Assembly (NCBI GenBank): GCA_029204225.1
Contig: MU833020.1
Coordinates: 1-62,473 of the forward strand
Origin: Diphasiastrum complanatum
Taxonomy: Eukaryota > Streptophyta > Lycopodiopsida > Lycopodiales > Lycopodiaceae
Direction of reading: 5' to 3'
DNA: 62,473 bases
This document shows positions 1 through 11,161 of the stretch, in pieces (positions within the stretch are counted from its first letter, which is position 1; each line of letters opens with the position of its first letter). Under the pieces are notes generated by a model. It saw only the letters and a list, made by a program, of their open reading frames with translations, made no database searches and was not told the origin of the DNA. Both the position numbers and the translations under genes were made by a program.

Positions 1-692
1 TTTTTTTTCTTCTTTTTGTTTATATTTTTTAAGATATATAGAAAATGAGGCACATTTTTGTCTCAACATAAATATTTCTTCAGTTTGTTGAAAATTGATC
101 AAATTAGTAGTCCGCAATTTTTTTTCATATATGGATGATTGGGTTTTCATTTCTAATTCTAATGACTTATATGCTCTTTTTTCTTTATCACATTCTAGGG
201 TAAGACTACTGATTTCATTATCTTTTCGTATTATAATATTTTTAATTTTTCTGATCTCATTCTTTAGCTCTTGAATATAATTTTTTCTTTCTTTTCTATC
301 ACTTAGCAAAAATTCTATCTTCTTAATTCTATCTTCTTATCCTTCCTCATATCTTGAGGATTTTCTTTAAGAGGAATAGTAGTACGATTTTCATCATCTG
401 TAATTGGTATTATTTCTGGTTCTCTATTCATTGGAATAGGTTGTTTTGGTATAGATGTATCTTGAATATTATCAACTTTTTCTATTCCATTTGAATTCAT
501 TGGATGGGTATTTACATCACAAGGCAATACCTCAGTTTCAAGATCCATATCTTGATCTTGAATAGAAGCAAAACTTATTCCCATAGGCAAATGATACTCA
601 TGGTCATTATTCTTGGAATCCATTACATGCCCTAAAAGATGTAGTATCAGTTCCCATCCTGAATAAGAAAAAAAAATCAAAACACACAACAA
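1..692 (-). pseudogene. coiled-coil ORF 3' of gypsy-1 integrase, partial and frameshifted
   Basis: Not recognised. One frame runs from 692 to a stop at 315-317. A second frame is open from about 337 to the window edge (over 100 codons without a stop) and is Lys/Glu-rich with heptad-like spacing, so probably coiled coil. The break is explained by a perfect 14-bp tandem duplication at 311-324 and 325-338; one copy would keep the frame. The ORF sits 3' of integrase on the same strand, where some plant gypsy elements carry an env-like or other extra ORF. No membrane segment or signal peptide is evident in the visible part. The protein continues beyond base 1. Confidence 0.6.
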
Positions 693-907
693 CTGAAATC
701 ACTATAATAGTTTGAATAAAATTCTAACATAAAAAAAAAAAATTCTCAACAAGAAATAAAACACTTGTAAATCTCATCGAAACCTATATAATGTAATATC
801 ATCTTTTGTAGTATTTTTTTGATCTCATACCATTTATTCTAATAGGAAATTTTCCTCCTTATAGGTTTTCCAATCCGACTGTTCCATTAGGATAAACATC
901 CAAAACC

Positions 908-1402
908 TTAAATGGTCCTAACCATTCTCATTCTCAACTTACCAGGATGTTTTTGATATTTACTATCGTATAACAGTACATAATCATTTTCTTTGAAGAC
1001 TCTTTTTTTTATATGTCTATCATGCCACGCTTTTCTTCTATTTTGAACCACTTCTTGGGTAAAAAGTGCTCTAGTTCTTTGTCCTTCTAATTGGTTAAGT
1101 CGATTAAGCCTTTCTTGTAATGAATCTACATCTCCCAATCTTTCTTCTATGGCTACTCTTAAACTCGGAACTTGATATTCTAATGGCACTACTGCTTCTA
1201 ATCCATATACTAGATTAAAAGGAGTATGTTGAGTAGTAACCTTATAAGCTGTTCTATATGACCATAATGCAATATTCAACTTTTTATCCCAATTTGTACG
1301 ATGTTTTTCACAAACTTTTGTGAGTATCTTGAATATAGTTTTCTTTGTGGCTTCAGCTTGTCCATTTCCTCTAGGGTAGTAGGGTGAAAATTTTTTATGC
1401 AC
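908..1402 (-). pseudogene. gypsy-1 integrase, C-terminal half
   Basis: Integrase inserts retroelement cDNA into the host chromosome. This piece begins in the catalytic core with the motif PRGNGQAEATKKT, whose Glu is the third residue of the D-D-E triad, then continues with the usual W-x5-ALW-YRT-HTPF-LVYG-EAVVP sequence and a basic C-terminal region. It is out of frame with the preceding part; the shift falls in an A/T homopolymer near 1390-1400. There is no chromodomain after it. Confidence 0.85.
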
Positions 1403-2481
1403 ATCATGTAGTCTCTAGTCAATACTTCTATAGTATCATTTAGGAAGCGTTTTTCCCTATCGCTAATAAGTTCAATAGGACATCCAAATCTGCATATTAT
1501 ATTTTCATACAGAAATTGATCAACTACTTTTTGGGTATTATTTGTAAAAGCTCTAGCCTCCACCCATTTTGTAGCATAATCTGTAGCGGCTAAGATATAG
1601 TGACATTGTGTTGCTTTTGTTGCTGGACTTATTGGTCCAACAAAATCTAAACCCCATTCCTCAAAAGGTGCTAATAGTAGAAAAGGATTTAAAGGCATGG
1701 CAAATAAATCATTAGGTTTCCCGACTCTTTGGCATGCATCACATGACTTAACGTATTCTTGAGAATCTTTATGAAGAGTATGCCACCATAGACCTGCTTG
1801 TAAAATTTTTCTAGATGTTGTATCTCCATTGAAATGTCCTCCTGACACTCCTTCGTGTGCTTCTCTAAGTATTATAGGTATTTTATGAGGTAGTACACAC
1901 CTTCCTAATATTTTATCAGAACCCATTTTATATAGTTGTCCTCCTCCTATAAGAGTAGATCTTGCTGATTGGTTTACTATCCGTCTTTTTTCTTTAAGGG
2001 GTACTCCCGGTGGAAAATAACCTAGTGATAGGAATTCAGAGATTTCAAAGTACCACGGAGGAACTGCATCTACTTGGAAGATAAAGGCATCTGGTGTTTC
2101 ATCACAAATGCCCACAAGTGCATCTTCTTCCTCTTTCTTTGTTTCGTCAGTAATCCTAGATAAATGATCAGCTAGCAAATGAACCCTTCCTGGTTTAAGG
2201 ATTATCTTAAATATATATTCTTGTAGTAAGAGTAACCATCTAGCGAATCTCCTTGTCACATTAGGTTTATTAACTAGATATAATAATGCATGATGATCCA
2301 CATAAAATACAAAGGGATTAGCCAATAAATAATGTCTAAATTTTTGAACTACAAATATCATTGTTAATCCTTCCCTTTCAGTAGTACTATAATTCATTCT
2401 AGCTTGTATTAGTTGTTTGCTGGCATAATAAATAGGATGATCTATTTTATTCTCATCAGCTTGAGCTAATATAAACTGCAT
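1395..2481 (-). pseudogene. gypsy-1 RNase H and integrase N-terminal/core
   Basis: The first part is the RNase H domain (YASKQL, then NYSTTEREGL with the catalytic Glu, KFRHYLL, and YVDHHALLYL with a catalytic Asp). After the tether comes the integrase zinc-binding region (His-rich HEGVSGGH, then CDACQ) and the start of the catalytic core: LDFVGP with the first Asp, and SDREKRF with the second. The frame then shifts and the third catalytic residue is in the next piece. Cellular site of action would be the virus-like particle and then the nucleus. Confidence 0.88.
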
Positions 2482-3160
2482 ATCCTAAAGCATCAGTATG
2501 TACGTGGAACTCCCAGTTTGGTGCGATTAATATAGGTGCTTCAATAAGTTTTTGCTTCAAAAGATCAAATCCTTTTTGACACTCAACCTTCCAAACAAAA
2601 TATGTATCTTTTTTTAGAAGCTTAGTGAGTGGAAGTGCTAATATAGCATATTTTTCTATGAAACATCTGTAATAACCACAGTGTCCAAGAAATCCTCTTA
2701 CCTGACTGATATTCTTTGGTGGAGGTAATTCAGCTATAACTTTTACTTTTTGTGGTTCAGTCATAATCCCATTTCTAGAGACTATATGACCCAGTAAGAT
2801 TCCATGTTTTACTCCAAAAACACATTTTTCAGGATTTAGAGCTATAACATATGTTCTACATTTCTCAAAACATTTTCTAAGTGGAATCACATGGGGTTCA
2901 TTACCACTAAATACACTAAAATCATCTAAGAAAATTTCCATGAAATCTCTTAGATATTCTTTAAAGGCTTGTGTAACCACCCTTTGAAACGTAGCTGGAG
3001 CACTACGTAATCCAAAAGGCATGACTTTATAAGCATATACCACACAATCAGTAGTAAAAGCAATTTTTGGCTGATCTTTTTCTTGTATTGATACTTGATT
3101 ATAGCCACTAAAACCTTCCATGAAAGAGTACAATTGGTGTCCACCAACTGTATCTAACAC
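2456..3160 (-). pseudogene. gypsy-1 reverse transcriptase, palm and connection
   Basis: RNA- and DNA-dependent DNA polymerase core. Visible motifs in order: SGYNQV, VMPFGLRSAPATFQR, FLDDF (the YxDD box with two catalytic Asp, here preceded by Phe-Leu), NPEKC, LGHIVS, and the connection LGHCGYYRCFIEKYA. It ends at the start of RNase H with HTDALGYAVY. A frameshift separates it from the upstream piece near 3200 and another from RNase H near 2470, so three ORFs together make up a normal-length pol. Confidence 0.9.
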
Positions 3161-5016
3161 ACTATCAATAAATGGTAGTGGAAAATAATCTTTCTTTGTG
3201 GATGCATTAATTTTCTATAGTCAACACATATCCTTAATTTACCATTCTTCTTGGGTACAATGACTACAGGGGGTACCCACTCACTAGTGGGTACTTCATA
3301 TATGAAACCCACATCTAATAGCTTTTGTATTTCTTCTTTTACTGATAATGAATATTTTGGATTGAGCCTGTAAGGTCTTTGCCTTATCGGTTGCGTGTCA
3401 GGTAGTAATTCTATTTTATGTGTACATATGCTTGGGGGTATTCCTTTTAAATCTTTATAATTCCAAGCAAATATGTCACTGTATTCCCGTAATAAATCTT
3501 GTAACTGAATTCTATCATTGTAGGACAATTGAGCACCAATGAAGACAAATTTTTTCTCCCCTTCTTTTCCTAAATTAACTTCAATAGTAGCTGGAGCTCG
3601 GGAGTATTGTCCTTCTAGAGGATCCATAGGATTTTGAATATAACTTCCAACATGGGTAGGTCTTGTAGCTATCTCTACATCCTCTACTGCATACTTTTGA
3701 AAGAAAGGAGGATATTGAGATATTTCTCTCTCTAGATGTTGATCATTGCTCTGTTTAACTCTTATTTCTTTATCTTCAATATCTAGTTCATTACACATCA
3801 CCATATTACATTGTACATCAATAGTATAATTTGTACTAGATATTAGCCAATAAATTAATTCCATATCACTCTCTATTTCCTCGCGTACTCCATCAATTTT
3901 TAATGATGAATTTAATACGTATGGATCAATTTCTATGGGTGCTTCTTCCTTTATTGCTTTGTTTTGATTAACTTTTGTTTCTTGTAATATAAAGCCAACT
4001 TGAGGATCACTAGTTTGGTAATCACTAGTAGTTATAGATGAAGTCCAGTTTGTAGTGTCATTTTCATTTTCAAAGGAAATATCATACTCTAGTCCAGATC
4101 TTCCAATTAAGCTAGAACTAGTGGTCATTTTTACTTTAATAGTTTTCCCTATTATTGTCTGTACTATCAAAGTATCTTTATCCCAGTCATGAGATACTTT
4201 AGCTTGTTTCAACCATGGCCTTCCTAGGAGAAGTCGATATGGAGTATTGATAGAATGCATTTTAATAACCACATAATCTACTTCATACTTCTCTCCTGCT
4301 ATACAAGTTTCAACTTTTCTTGCAATACCTAGAGGTTTTACCTTTTTGTGATTTGCCATTATTATAATAAAAGGTGCATTTTCCAGATTGTCTATCCCAA
4401 TTTTCATTTGAATTTCCTCTGGCATGATATTTACTCCAGATCCTCCATCTATGAAAACTCCCTTAATATAATAATCGTTCACATCAGCATCTATCATAGG
4501 ATTAATGGGATCTGTAGTAATATTATGAGAATGGATTTCATAAGGAATTTTCTTTGTGAGAGATTTATGAAGAGCTTTTTTGCATTCCGGTGATATTTGT
4601 ATTAACTGTGCAAAAGATATGTTGGGTATCATAGAGCCTAGATCTTTAATTATATCATAGTATTCCACTCCTTTTGATATACCTAGTATCTTTATACTCG
4701 TGTTTCTTGAGTGATTTATTATTGGATTTGGTGGCTTTTGAAATGCCATGAAGGGAGATTCTCTTTCCATCTCATTCATTACTTCCTCATGAACTTCTCT
4801 ATCTGCATCTCTGCTAGGATATATTGCTTCATATATAAGTGACTTATCTACATTCTTCTTATGTTCTATCGTCGGTAATTCCATGGTCTCATTTATCATA
4901 GGAGATATAGGATTAGCAATAGCTTGTGCTCTAGTAATAGCTCCAACCATAATATCATTCTCCTGATGATTGGAAATAGCTTCTACTTGAATTAAGTTGG
5001 TACTAGAAGCTTCCAA
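3154..5016 (-). pseudogene. gypsy-1 protease and start of reverse transcriptase
   Basis: A 620-residue frame. Around residues 180-300 is a retropepsin-like protease with FIDGGSGVNIM, where the active site reads Asp-Gly-Gly instead of the usual Asp-Thr/Ser-Gly, followed by the conserved LLLGRPWL. A long linker follows (VVIVPKKNGKLRICVDYRKL near the C-terminus marks the first RT block). The N-terminal part includes the spacer after gag. Gypsy-2 has the same DGG protease variant, which supports common ancestry of the two elements. The frame is lost just after the RT block. Confidence 0.87.
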
Positions 5017-5123
5017 TTTTCCCTTTTATTTTACATTTTTTTGACAATTTTTTTGGAAATGTTCTCCCAATTTTTACATATATATTTAAAATCTGCATTC
5101 TTAGGGTTTGGACATTCATTTGC

Positions 5124-5128
5124 CATAT
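5124..5128. repeat. target-site duplication of copia-1, left copy
   Basis: CATAT immediately precedes the TGTGAAG start of the left LTR and is matched by CATAT at 11899-11903 after the right LTR. A 5-bp duplication is standard for copia integration and proves the element is bounded correctly. Confidence 0.95.
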
Positions 5129-5865
5129 TGTGAAGAATTGAAAAAGATTATCTATGTTAGATATAGGGGTCTTATGTTTTTTACATCAAGCATCTAGGTG
5201 TAGGATGTTGATAGGAATAAATTTGGCATAGATGGCAAATTATGCATTTCCACTTGTAATGCCACTATTGAGCCAAAATAGAGTAAGAGGCTAAACACTT
5301 GCTAATTAGAGTGTAGACAAGTGTAAAGTTTTTGTTTGATGAATTCCAAGAGGTCCAATAGGATATAGAGGTGGAACCTTGTGAGGTCCAATAGGAAATT
5401 GAGGTGTGCTTGAATATAGACCAATAGAATTAAGAGGTGCATAGATCAATGATCCAATAGGATCAAGAGGTGACAAAATGTGGTCCAATCATAGTTAAGC
5501 ATAGTGGTAGCTCGTGGACCTACTAGTATCATTGTACTCCTCATTTTGAAGTCAGTTGATTTGGTGATTTCATGGATTTTGTGAGTTATTGGATTTCTAG
5601 CTTTCTCTCTCTATCCGAGAGCTCTTGATGCATTTTCTCTCTCTACCCAAGGAGAGCAGCTTGTTTTTACTTAGATTATTTTTTGAATACTTCCCACACG
5701 TGTGAGTGAGAGTCGGAAGTGATTAAATGCATGTAGTAGTGTGTTTTTGCCATAGGATTCAAGATTGATCTTGAATCTCAATCTAGTCTTGATCTTGGTG
5801 CATCTACACACCTTAGGAGATCACAAGTACATGTAGTGGACAATCCACACGTGTGAAATTCAACA
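5129..5865 (+). repeat. copia-1 5' LTR
   Basis: 737 bp, TG...CA ended, same length as the 3' LTR at 11162-11898. It should contain the promoter and polyadenylation signal. It carries two copies of the perfect palindrome CACACGTGTG (5695-5704 and 5846-5855), each with the G-box core CACGTG. Confidence 0.95.
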
Positions 5866-5877
5866 TGGTATCAGAGC
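5866..5877 (+). other. primer-binding site, first copy
   Basis: TGGTATCAGAGC directly after the LTR end, complementary to the 3' end of plant initiator Met tRNA. It is repeated at 6420-6431 because of the tandem duplication. Confidence 0.9.
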
Positions 5878-6419
5878 CTACCTAAGGTTACCATGAATTC
5901 CAAGAGGTCCAATAGGATATAGAGGTGGAACCTTGTGAGGTCCAATAGGAAATTGAGGTGTGCTTGAATATAGTCCAATAGAATTAAGAGGTGCATAGAT
6001 CAATGATCCAATAGGATCAAGAGGTGACAAAATGTGGTCCAATCATAGTTAAGCATAGTGGTAGCTCGTGGACCTACTAGTATCATTGTACTCCTCATTT
6101 TGAAGTCAATTGATTTGGTGATTTCATGGATTTTGTGAGTTATTGGATTTCTAGATTTCTCTCTCTACCCGAGAGCTCTTGATGCATTTTCTCTCTCTAC
6201 CCAAGGAGAGCAGCTTGTTTTTACTTAGATTATTTTTTGAATACTTCCCACACGTGTGAGTGAGAGTTGGAAGTGATTGAATGCATGTAGTAGTGTGTTT
6301 TTGCCATAGGATTCAAGATTGATCTTGAATCTCAATCTAGTCTTGATCTTGGTGCATCTACACACCTTAGGAGATCACAAGTACATGTAGTGGACAGTCC
6401 ACACGTGTGAAATTCAACA

Positions 6420-6431
6420 TGGTATCAGAGC
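6420..6431 (+). other. primer-binding site, second copy
   Basis: Second TGGTATCAGAGC, adjacent to the real internal region of copia-1. Minus-strand DNA primed here would copy the duplicated LTR sequence next to it. Confidence 0.85.
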
Positions 6432-6446
6432 CTACCTAAGGTTACC

Positions 6447-7172
6447 ATGCATTTTGATCCATCTAAGTGAAAAATTTTCATCAATCTTGAGCTAGAAGTT
6501 GTCAAGGCCCATCTTCCTAGCTATCTTGTTCAATCTTGGATCAAAAGAGATGAAAAGGACATTGATTGGTTCTGACCTGGTACTGTACAGAATCAGGTGC
6601 TCAGACACGTGTGAGGAACATCCAATTTCAGTTTGGAAGTTCTCTCTCATGTTTGATCCATTTATCTTACTTGATAGCCTGTTTTGAAGCTATTTTTGTC
6701 TAGTTTCTGTTGCAATCAGTTTCATTCCATTTGGTTGAGCCAATCAAAAGTTATAAGCTTTTGAAGAGGGTTAGGTAGGGCACCTAGACCTGGGTGGACA
6801 CATTTGGTTTGGTCAAGAGGTTGCTTGGTTGATCCAAAATCACAGTTGTATGCTTGCCAATCTCATCTATATGTGATCTAGGCACTGTTTTGAGATCTTA
6901 GGCATTTTGTTTCATGCAATATCATTGTATTTGAGTCAAATTTGGCTTAGTGTATTTCACACGTGCTAAGAGTGTTAGATCCTAACTTTGCCTATACTCC
7001 ATCACTTGATGTGAAATAGATCTTGTCTTAGAGAGATTTGAGTAGCTAGTGAAAATCAATTCACAAATTGTTGTAAGATCTTTCATAGGAGGAGATAGTA
7101 CTCAATTATTGGATCCTATTGAAAGTGTGTAACAACATTTATTGTTCATCATTTGAGTTTTCTTCACTTCAA
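6447..7172 (+). other. copia-1 untranslated leader
   Basis: About 725 bp between the second primer site and gag. Open frames here are short and not conserved in kind. The leader contains further CACGTG cores (for example in the stretches near 6606 and 6960). The reverse complement of the same leader is present in copia-2 at about 34974-35700. Confidence 0.8.
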
Positions 7173-7948
7173 ATGTCTTCAATGGGTTCATCCTTGTTGG
7201 AACCAAGTGAAAGATTGACCACTTCAAATTATTCAATTTGGAAAATGAGGATGGAGTCCATCTTGATCCTTCAAGACGTGATGGACATAGTTCTTGGCCT
7301 TGACGAAGAACCACAAGTTCTTCAAGAGGTTCAAAAATACAAAAAGAGAGCTAGGATGGCTCTCCACTACATTAAGATGAATGTCTCTAATGAGATATTG
7401 AGGGAGATAGGTACTTGTACAACAGCCAAAGAAGCTTGGGATTGTCTCAAGACTATCTATGAGGCTAAGAATACCTCTAGGCTTCTCACTCTTAGGAATC
7501 AAATCTTTCAAAGTAGCCAAAAGAGTGATGAGAGTGCATCTAGTTATGTTTTGAGAGTAAAAGATATTCATAGAGAGCTTGCTTGTATTGGTGATTCCAT
7601 CAATCAAAATGAGCTAGTTCAAGTCATTCTCAATGGCTTGAGAAGTGAATTTGATAATCTTGTCCAATCCTATGCCATTAAGGAGGAGCTACCAAGTTTG
7701 GAGGCTCTCCAAAGTGTGCTAATTTCAGAAGAATCAAGACAAGAGTACAAGCTCTTGATGATGGACAAGCTTTCTCTCACTCATAATGATGGCAAAGCTC
7801 TCTTTGCCAAGGATAAGCACAAAGAGAGGAGCAAGAACCAACATCAACAATCCTCAAGCAAGGACAAAGTCAAATCCAAAGACAAAGATGAGGAGGAAGA
7901 TGATTCCTCTAATGCTTCATCATCCAAGCTCAAGAAGAAGAAGAAATC
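7173..7948 (+). CDS. copia-1 Gag
   Basis: Structural protein that forms the retrotransposon particle. The start ATG at 7173 is chosen because the protein from there matches the Gag N-terminus of copia-2 (PSERL-TSNYSIWK-RMESILILQDVMD). It contains the UBN2-type gag region (EIGTCTTAKEAWDCL..IYEAKNTSRLL.L) and a charged Lys/Asp/Glu-rich segment. In an AAG-repeat run around 7930-7948 the frame slips by one, so the zinc knuckle (CFYCGKKGHYATNC) falls in the pol frame. In copia-2 the same point is in frame, so this is a mutation in a slippery run rather than a programmed shift. Confidence 0.88.
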
Positions 7949-10900
7949 AAGTGCTTTTATTGTGGCAAGAAAGGTCATTATGCCACCAATTGCTTCAAAA
8001 AGAAGAATCAACTCAAGCAAGCCAATATTACCAATGAGAAGGAAGACACTATTGCAAGTGATGGAGAGGGATCTCTTATGGTCTCTAGTTTCTCATCTAC
8101 TCCTTTCAAGAAGGACGGCCTATGGTATATTGATAGTGGAGCCTCTTCACATGTGTGTAGCTCCAAGGACTCTCTCTCTTCTATTGCACCTTATGATGGA
8201 GTGAAGAAATCAATATACACTGCAAATGATTTTGAATGTCCTATTGAAGGCATAGGGAACATTCCCTTGAAGCTTGCATCCTCTAAAGTTCTTTCTCTCT
8301 CTAGAGATCTTTATGTACCTAAGCTTACCAAGAATCTTATTAGTGTTGGAAAATTGCTTGATAATGGCCTTGATGTAAAATTCAATGTTGATACTTGCAC
8401 TATCAAGAAGAATGATGAGATACTTGCATTAGGATCTATATTTGGTGGCATCTATAAACTAGATCCAAATGAGTATGTGAATGCTTGTAATGTTGCTCTT
8501 GTGAACAAGCTCTCTATGGAGGAATTATGGCATAGGAGGTTAGGACATCCCAACCACAAATCCATGCTCTCTATGATCAAAGAATCCAAAGCTATTGGCT
8601 TGCCAAAGTCATTCTCCAAGAAGATCAAGCCTTGTGAGGCTTGTGCTATTGCTAAATCTCACAAAAATCCATTTACAAGATCTTCTATCAAAAGCAAGCA
8701 TCCTTTGGAGTTAATCCACTCGGATGTGCATTTCTCATCAACTACAAGCAAGAGAGGAGCCACTTGTTTTGTTACTTTCATTGATGATTACACAAGATTC
8801 ACTTGGATATATCTTCTTGCTTCAAAATCTATGGTGTTTGATCATTTCCTTATTTTCAAAGCTTATGTAGAGAAGCAATTCTCATTCAAGATTAAAGCTC
8901 TTAGAAGTGATGGAGGTGGTGAATATATCTCCAATAAATTTCAAGATTTTTGTGAGCTTGAAGGCATTAAAAGAGAGTTTTTTTGTGCCTACTCTCCATC
9001 TCAAAATGGAGTGGCCGAGAGAAACAATAGATCTCTATGTGAATGTGCAAAATCTATGAGAATTGAGGCATCTTTGCCCAAAGATTTTTGGGGAGAAGCC
9101 ATTAACTGTGCAAATTATCTTTGCAATAGGCTCCCACATATAGCTCTTGGAAGAAAGTCACCATATGAAATCTTATTTTTGAAGAAGCCTAAGGTTGATC
9201 ACCTTAGAGTTTCTGGATGCTTATGCTTTGTCCATATTCCCTTGGAAACAAGGAAGAAGGAAGATCCTAGTGCGTGCAAAGGGATCATGGTTGGATACCC
9301 ATCCACCAAGAAGGCCTATAGAGTCTTTATACTCTCTACTTCTCAAGTTATTGAAAGTAGAGATGTTGTCTTTCATGAAGATCAACACTCATCATTTGAA
9401 GAGGCCGAGATCAAGAAATCTATGGATGCATCATCAATTATTGATTTTGAAGACAATCATGATGTGATGGGGTCGAGATTTGAAGAAGACTCTCCTCGGA
9501 TTTTTTCACCAAGAAGATCCATGAGAGATAGATCCGAGCCTAAGAGGCTCTCATATGTTGACAAAGGCAAACAAGTGGATCTTGATTCCACTAATTATGT
9601 TTTTTATGTCTCTCATGAAGAGCCAAAGAATGTACAAGAGGCACTCAATACCAAGGAGTGGTATGATGCCATGAAGCAAGAGTATGATGCATTGATCACC
9701 AACAATACTTGGGAGCTTGTGGATCCTCCTTCCAACAAGCATGTGATTGGTTGCAAGTGGGTATTTCGGATCAAGTTCAATCATGATGGCACCATCAACA
9801 AGCATAAAGCAAGATTATGTGCCAAAGGATTTGCTCAAATCCATGGTCTTGATTATGAGGAGACCTTTGGACCCGTTGCAAAGATGGTGACAATAAGAAT
9901 TCTTATTTCTCTTGCTTGTTTTTTCAAGTGGAGGGTGTTCCAATTAGATGTATCTAATGCTTTTCTAAATGGTTATCTTGAGGAGGAGATCTATATGGAA
10001 CAACCTCAAGGATTCATCAAGGATGAGTCCAAAGTGTGCTTGCCCTTCAAAAGTCTTTATGGACTCAAGCAAGCACCAAGATCATGGTATTCAAGACTTA
10101 ACTCTTTTCTTATCTCACTAGGATTTACTCTTAGTGACTATGATCCTTCCATGTATCTAAAGTTTGTTGATAGCAATATTTTCATTCTTCTAATTTATGT
10201 TGATGACATTATTCTTTGTGGAAGTTGTATCAAGCTAGTTGATGAAACCAAGCTAGCACTTGGATGTGAGTTTAAAATGCAAGATCTAGGAGAGATACAT
10301 CACATCCTAGGCCTAGAAATTGATTTTTATGAAAATCATGTCTTTATATGCCAATCTAGATATGCTCACTCTATGTTGAAAAAATTCCATATGGAAAATT
10401 CTAAGAGCATAGATACTCCAATGGAGCAAATTGTAAAAGATCCTAACAAAGGTGATGAAAGATCCTTTGAGGACATCACACTTTTTAGGAGTCTTGTATG
10501 CTCCTTGATTTGGGTTACCATTAGTTTTTGTGTGCACAAATTGAGTCAATTTATGCTAGAACCTAAGATCCATCATTGGAAGATGGCCAAGAGGATTCTA
10601 AGATATGTATCTTCATCTTGTGATTATGGTCTACTCTATAAAAGTGAAGATCTATCCATTATTGGCTACTCGGATTCGGACTTTGCAAGTGACAAGATGG
10701 ATCGAAAGTCTATTAGTGCATACACTATCTTTCTTGGAGGCAATATAATATCTTGGCTTTCCAAAAAGCAAGATACTATATCTCTCTCTTCATGTGAGGC
10801 CGAGTACAAAGCACTCACTACAACTACCAAAGAAGTGCTTTGGATCAAGAGGTTATTAATGGAACTAAAGTGCATCAAGGAGGATGATCTACCAATGATC

Positions 10901-11146
10901 AAGTGTGATAACATCTCAGCCCAAGCTCTTGCCAATAATCCCATATTTCATGCAAGAAGCAAGCACATAGAAGTGGCACACCATTTTGTGAGATAAAAGC
11001 TTATTGGAGGAGAAATCTATTTGGAGCATGTCAACTCGTCCTCTTGTATTGCCGATCTACTCACCAAGCCTTTGAGCAAAAGTGCTTTCATCAAGAATAG
11101 ATCTAATCTTGGAGTTATATCAAGATCAATGCTCAAATCTTCATAG
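7949..11146 (+). pseudogene. copia-1 Pol: knuckle, protease, integrase, RT, RNase H
   Basis: Open from the zinc knuckle to a premature TAA at 10994-10996, after which the same frame continues to a natural TAG at 11144-11146. Motifs: CFYCGKKGHYATNC; protease WYIDSGASSH; integrase HRRLGHPNH..CEAC zinc finger and core Asp in HSDVH, Asp in RSDGGGEY, Glu in GVAERNN; RT KARLCAKGF, LDVSNAFLNG, IYVDDIILCG; RNase H YSDSDFASD, SSCEAEYKAL. All catalytic residues I can check are present. The premature stop removes about 50 residues including ADLLTKPL, so function is reduced but only by one substitution. Confidence 0.93.
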
Positions 11147-11161
11147 ATAATTTTTTAGGAG

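Larger units (their letters stand above)
5339..6446 (+). repeat. 554-bp tandem duplication of LTR 3' part plus primer site
   Basis: Unit 1 is 5339-5892 and unit 2 is 5893-6446; both are 554 bp. Each unit holds the last three quarters of the LTR, the primer-binding site and about 15 bp of leader, and the junction uses a shared ATG. The element therefore has two LTR-end/primer-site junctions. At several positions unit 2 agrees with the 3' LTR while unit 1 has private changes. Confidence 0.93.

Noticed and set aside
5306-5488. 60-residue Pro-rich ORF on the minus strand, repeated exactly at 11339-11521
   Set aside because: It lies wholly inside the two copia-1 LTRs on the opposite strand; the repeat is simply the LTR pair.
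7786-8037. 83-residue ORF overlapping copia-1 gag
   Set aside because: Shadow of the gag and pol frames in the third frame.
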